NCBI GenBank assembly: GCA_023374045.1
Contig: CM041776.1
Location: 46,692,171 to 46,756,170 of the forward strand
Direction of reading: 5' to 3'
From: Limonium bicolor
Lineage: Eukaryota; Streptophyta; Magnoliopsida; Caryophyllales; Plumbaginaceae
Length of the DNA stretch: 64,000 nt
Shown here: positions 61,614 to 64,000 of the stretch, one piece after another
Layout of the letters: every line of letters starts with the position of its first letter
Numbering within the stretch: position 1 is the stretch's first letter
Position numbers and translations under genes: made by a program
Notes under the pieces: model-generated
Databases searched by the model: none
What the model was told of the DNA's origin: nothing
Seen by the model: the letters and a program-made list of their open reading frames with translations, nothing else

Positions 61614-64000
61614 TGAAATACCCCAAACCTTAATGTGTTAATTAATTATGTAATTATGATTTTCTAAGGCTAACTAAGTCCTTAAGATCATTCGTGAAGA
61701 AATAAAAAGCAAAAGAGAAAAAGAAAATGCGTAAAAGTCACAAAACGTGAAAACGCGTATTTAATTATTTAAGGAGGTATATAACCTTCACTAGGGTTAT
61801 GAATATATTTTTATACCCTAATTACACACTTAGAACATGTGGGAAACATTCCGGAAGAAAAAGATCTAAATAATGTATTAAAACGCTAATAAAGCTTTAG
61901 CGCACGTTTTTTGAGAAAACCCAAAAACGTGACGTTAAGTGGTCAAACGAACCCGTAAAAATTATAGTTCATTAAATAACTATAAATAAACATTAATGGG
62001 AGCTTAGTAGCCATTAAAATTAAGGAAACGGGGAAATTCCAGAAAACGGGCCCGGTTAGTGAATAGGGCCAAACCGGGTAAATAAACGAGCGTTTTCTGT
62101 AAAAAGATGAAAAGCGCTCCAGCTTGTACAATATATGTGGGCCGGTTTTTAATTATTAAACAGCCCCCACACACACTCTCACCTAGCTAAAAAGAAAAAG
62201 AAAAGTAAATAAAACAAAAGGTACTTAAAGTACCTTTCTTTTCTCTTTCCTCCAATTTCCCCTCCTCTCGCGCCTTCCCTCCTTCCTCACCACCGAATTA
62301 TACTCCCTTCCTCCTCCCTGTTTGGCGATTTTTGAAGCTCTCCACAAGATTCCATGACAGCCTCTCTTCATCCTCTTGCTCATACCAAAAATGCTCCAAA
62401 TCAAAAACAAAACCCATAGTTGTGTTCCTCTCATCATTCTCTATCTATCTCTCTTTTCAAAATCTAAAACAATGAAGTTCATCTCCATGGGTTGTTCCCT
62501 TTGAAGAGAAAATGACATCAAAAGATAGCTGGAGTCTCCTCATCATTCTAAGTAAAAATTCCCAAGAAAAAGTCATCTTTCATTCACCTCTTGGTGTAAT
62601 CGATTTTCACCATTTTGATACCTTGTTTTTCTTCTGTTCTTGAGCTCCAAATTAATCCTTCAATGGTGGAGTAATTCCCTTCTTGATTCAAGGGAGAGAA
62701 TCACTCTTAAAGCTTCAAAAAGGTAAACCCTAACTTGTGTTCTAAGCCTTTGATTGAATTGTTATTCTAAGGGTTTAGATAATTAATTAAGTGTTTTTGT
62801 GTTCTTGGATGTTGGGGTGGAGTTTGGAAACTCCACACCCTTTTTAACCGACTTTGGAAGAGATGAGGAGCAAGAAGAGAATTAAAGAGACTTGTGAAAT
62901 TAAGGTAAGGGCCCCTTGAACCTTTTGGTAATAGTTTAAGTGTTGGGATGGGTAAACAAATTAATGAACCAAATTGTGAAGAAAAATCTGTGTAGTAATG
63001 TGTTAGTTGGTTTTGGAGAGGTTCGTGAATTAATGTTGAGTTGAGGGACTTAAGAGCCAAATGTTTTAAGTTTGAGATTGATATTGTGGTTATGGAGTTT
63101 GAGGATTTGTTATATGCTGTTAGAACCCTGTGGTTGGCTAGAATATGGATGAAGCTTTGATGAAAAAGATATGTTGGATAAGTAAGAATTATAGGTGAGC
63201 TATGACAAAATTTTGGTAGGAATTGTGCATTAAAGAGTGACTTGGTGAATGGGAGAACCAAGGTATGCATTGGGATTAGTGAGATGGGTAATGACCATGG
63301 ATTGGTAATTGGAGAGTGAGGATTGAGTTATAAAATCTGTAGCATAATGTAACAAAAACTGTTACAAGTGTTGAAGGGAGTGAGGAAAAATTGTGTATAT
63401 GGATTTAGAGAAGAGTAAGGAATTGTTGGATAAACTAAGGCAATTTGGAGGGCCTAGATAGTGTTTAAACATGTGGGATTACATGTAGGAAGATTGGGGA
63501 AGTAATGGGTAAAAGGGAGGACTGAAAACAGATTTTTAAAACTGAAGTACTGGGCCGGCCGACTTGCGACCGGACTTGCAAGTTCGGTCGAGCCCAGAAT
63601 TACAAAGACGGGAACCTTCTGGAATGGACCGAACTTGCGACCGGACTTGCCAGTTCAGTCGGACCAGAAAATTCTCCCGTCTGAAACCTTTTGGAATGGA
63701 CCAAACTTGCGACCGGACTTGCAGTTCGGTCGGCCAGAAAAATTCCGTAGATGAAAGCCTCTGGAAGGGACCGAACTTGCGACCGGACTTGCAAGTTCGG
63801 TCGAGCCAGAAATTCCCGGACTGATATCACCTGGAATGGACCGGACTTGCAAGGTCGGTCGCAAGTCCGGTCGAGTTAAAACAAATATAATATATATATA
63901 TATGATTAGAGTTATCATATGTATATAAGCATATGCCTATACACATAGGCATATGTAAATGTAGTAATACTCATTAATGGGAAGAAAGGAAGAGGAAATG
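61614..64000 (+). mobile_element. LTR E, probable 3' LTR of element D (cut by window edge)
   Basis: It starts TGAAATACCCC. From about 61868 it parallels LTR D (from about 53266), but the first 250 bp and the palindromic cassette differ clearly. It is the positional 3' LTR of D, yet the two are not near-identical as expected for a single young insertion. They may be an old or recombinant pair, or the window may join two elements. A TA microsatellite is near 63890. Confidence 0.65.
63551..63880 (+). repeat. ACTTGCGACCGG palindromic cassette in LTR E
   Basis: About five units of GGACCGAACTTGCGACCGG followed by ACTTGC-AGTTCGGTCG form inverted repeats. Spacers of about 40 nt contain CCAGAA and CTGGAATGGACC. 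The open frames over this stretch on both strands are products of the repeat. Confidence 0.85.

Noticed and set aside
62767..63270. 167-codon minus-strand open frame in LTR E
   Set aside because: It runs antisense in an LTR, with low-complexity composition. A shorter relative runs in LTR D at 54461-54799. No domain can be recognised.
63564..63918. Three overlapping 76-87 codon frames on both strands
   Set aside because: They are produced by the palindromic cassette repeating in multiples compatible with open frames. The repetitive peptides do not indicate a protein.

Overview
This window is repeat DNA from a large, transposon-rich plant nuclear genome, probably a eudicot. The species cannot be named from sequence alone. 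I see no intact host gene, rRNA gene, CRISPR array or bacterial feature. The open reading frames are short, and most lie in LTRs, in tandem repeats or antisense to them. No gag zinc knuckle, reverse transcriptase, RNase H or integrase motif could be recognised. All coordinates were counted by eye and may be off by a few bases. No alignment was run.

Most of the window belongs to one clan of LTR retrotransposons. Their LTRs begin TGAAATACCCC, end GGGGTGTTACA and are followed by an initiator-Met tRNA primer site (TGGTATCAGAGC). Complete LTRs measure about 4.4 to 4.7 kb, or 5.6 kb for a solo LTR. The internal regions are 4.2 to 5.2 kb and apparently non-coding. This is the architecture of large retrotransposon derivatives (LARDs), non-autonomous elements that need proteins from another element. 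At least eleven LTRs or LTR parts of this clan are present. A second group, Tat/Ogre-like, is recognised by a TGTAGACACC LTR start, an Arg-tRNA-type primer site (TGGCGACTCTGCTGGGG), a GAACTACGT...TACGTAGGC motif and a tandem array before the 3' LTR.

Layout. 1-7642: element A on the minus strand (internal part, primer site, full LTR). 7643-11687: plus-strand LTR F, into which A inserted. 11688-12686: 3' untranslated region of a Tat/Ogre-like element with a 180-bp tandem array and polypurine tract. 12687-15058 and 40835 to about 44600: its 3' LTR, split by a 25.8-kb insertion flanked by the 5-bp duplication TTTGT. That insertion is solo LTR S (15059-16176 and 36201-40834). S in turn carries family B, arranged as truncated LTR, internal, LTR, internal, LTR (16177-36200). 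About 44700-47225: LTR ends C1 and C2 with a primer site and part of an internal region. 47226-49137: unassigned repeats next to a minus-strand Tat/Ogre primer site. 49138-50221: the matching LTR, interrupted by LTR G (50222-53002), itself interrupted by element D (5' LTR 53003-57448, internal 57449-61613, and an LTR, E, running off the window).

The most interesting signal is conserved RNA-level structure without coding capacity. Several hairpins recur at matching places in divergent LTRs and internal regions, with arms that change together so that pairing is kept. They include a double stem-loop 300-550 nt before the LTR 3' end, a hairpin within about 130 nt of that end, a hairpin that contains the primer binding site, a TCGGG/CCCGA hairpin about 213 nt downstream of the primer site, and a hairpin in a conserved internal core. 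LTRs also carry GGTCCG-type palindromic cassettes whose words differ between family members while the surrounding layout is kept.
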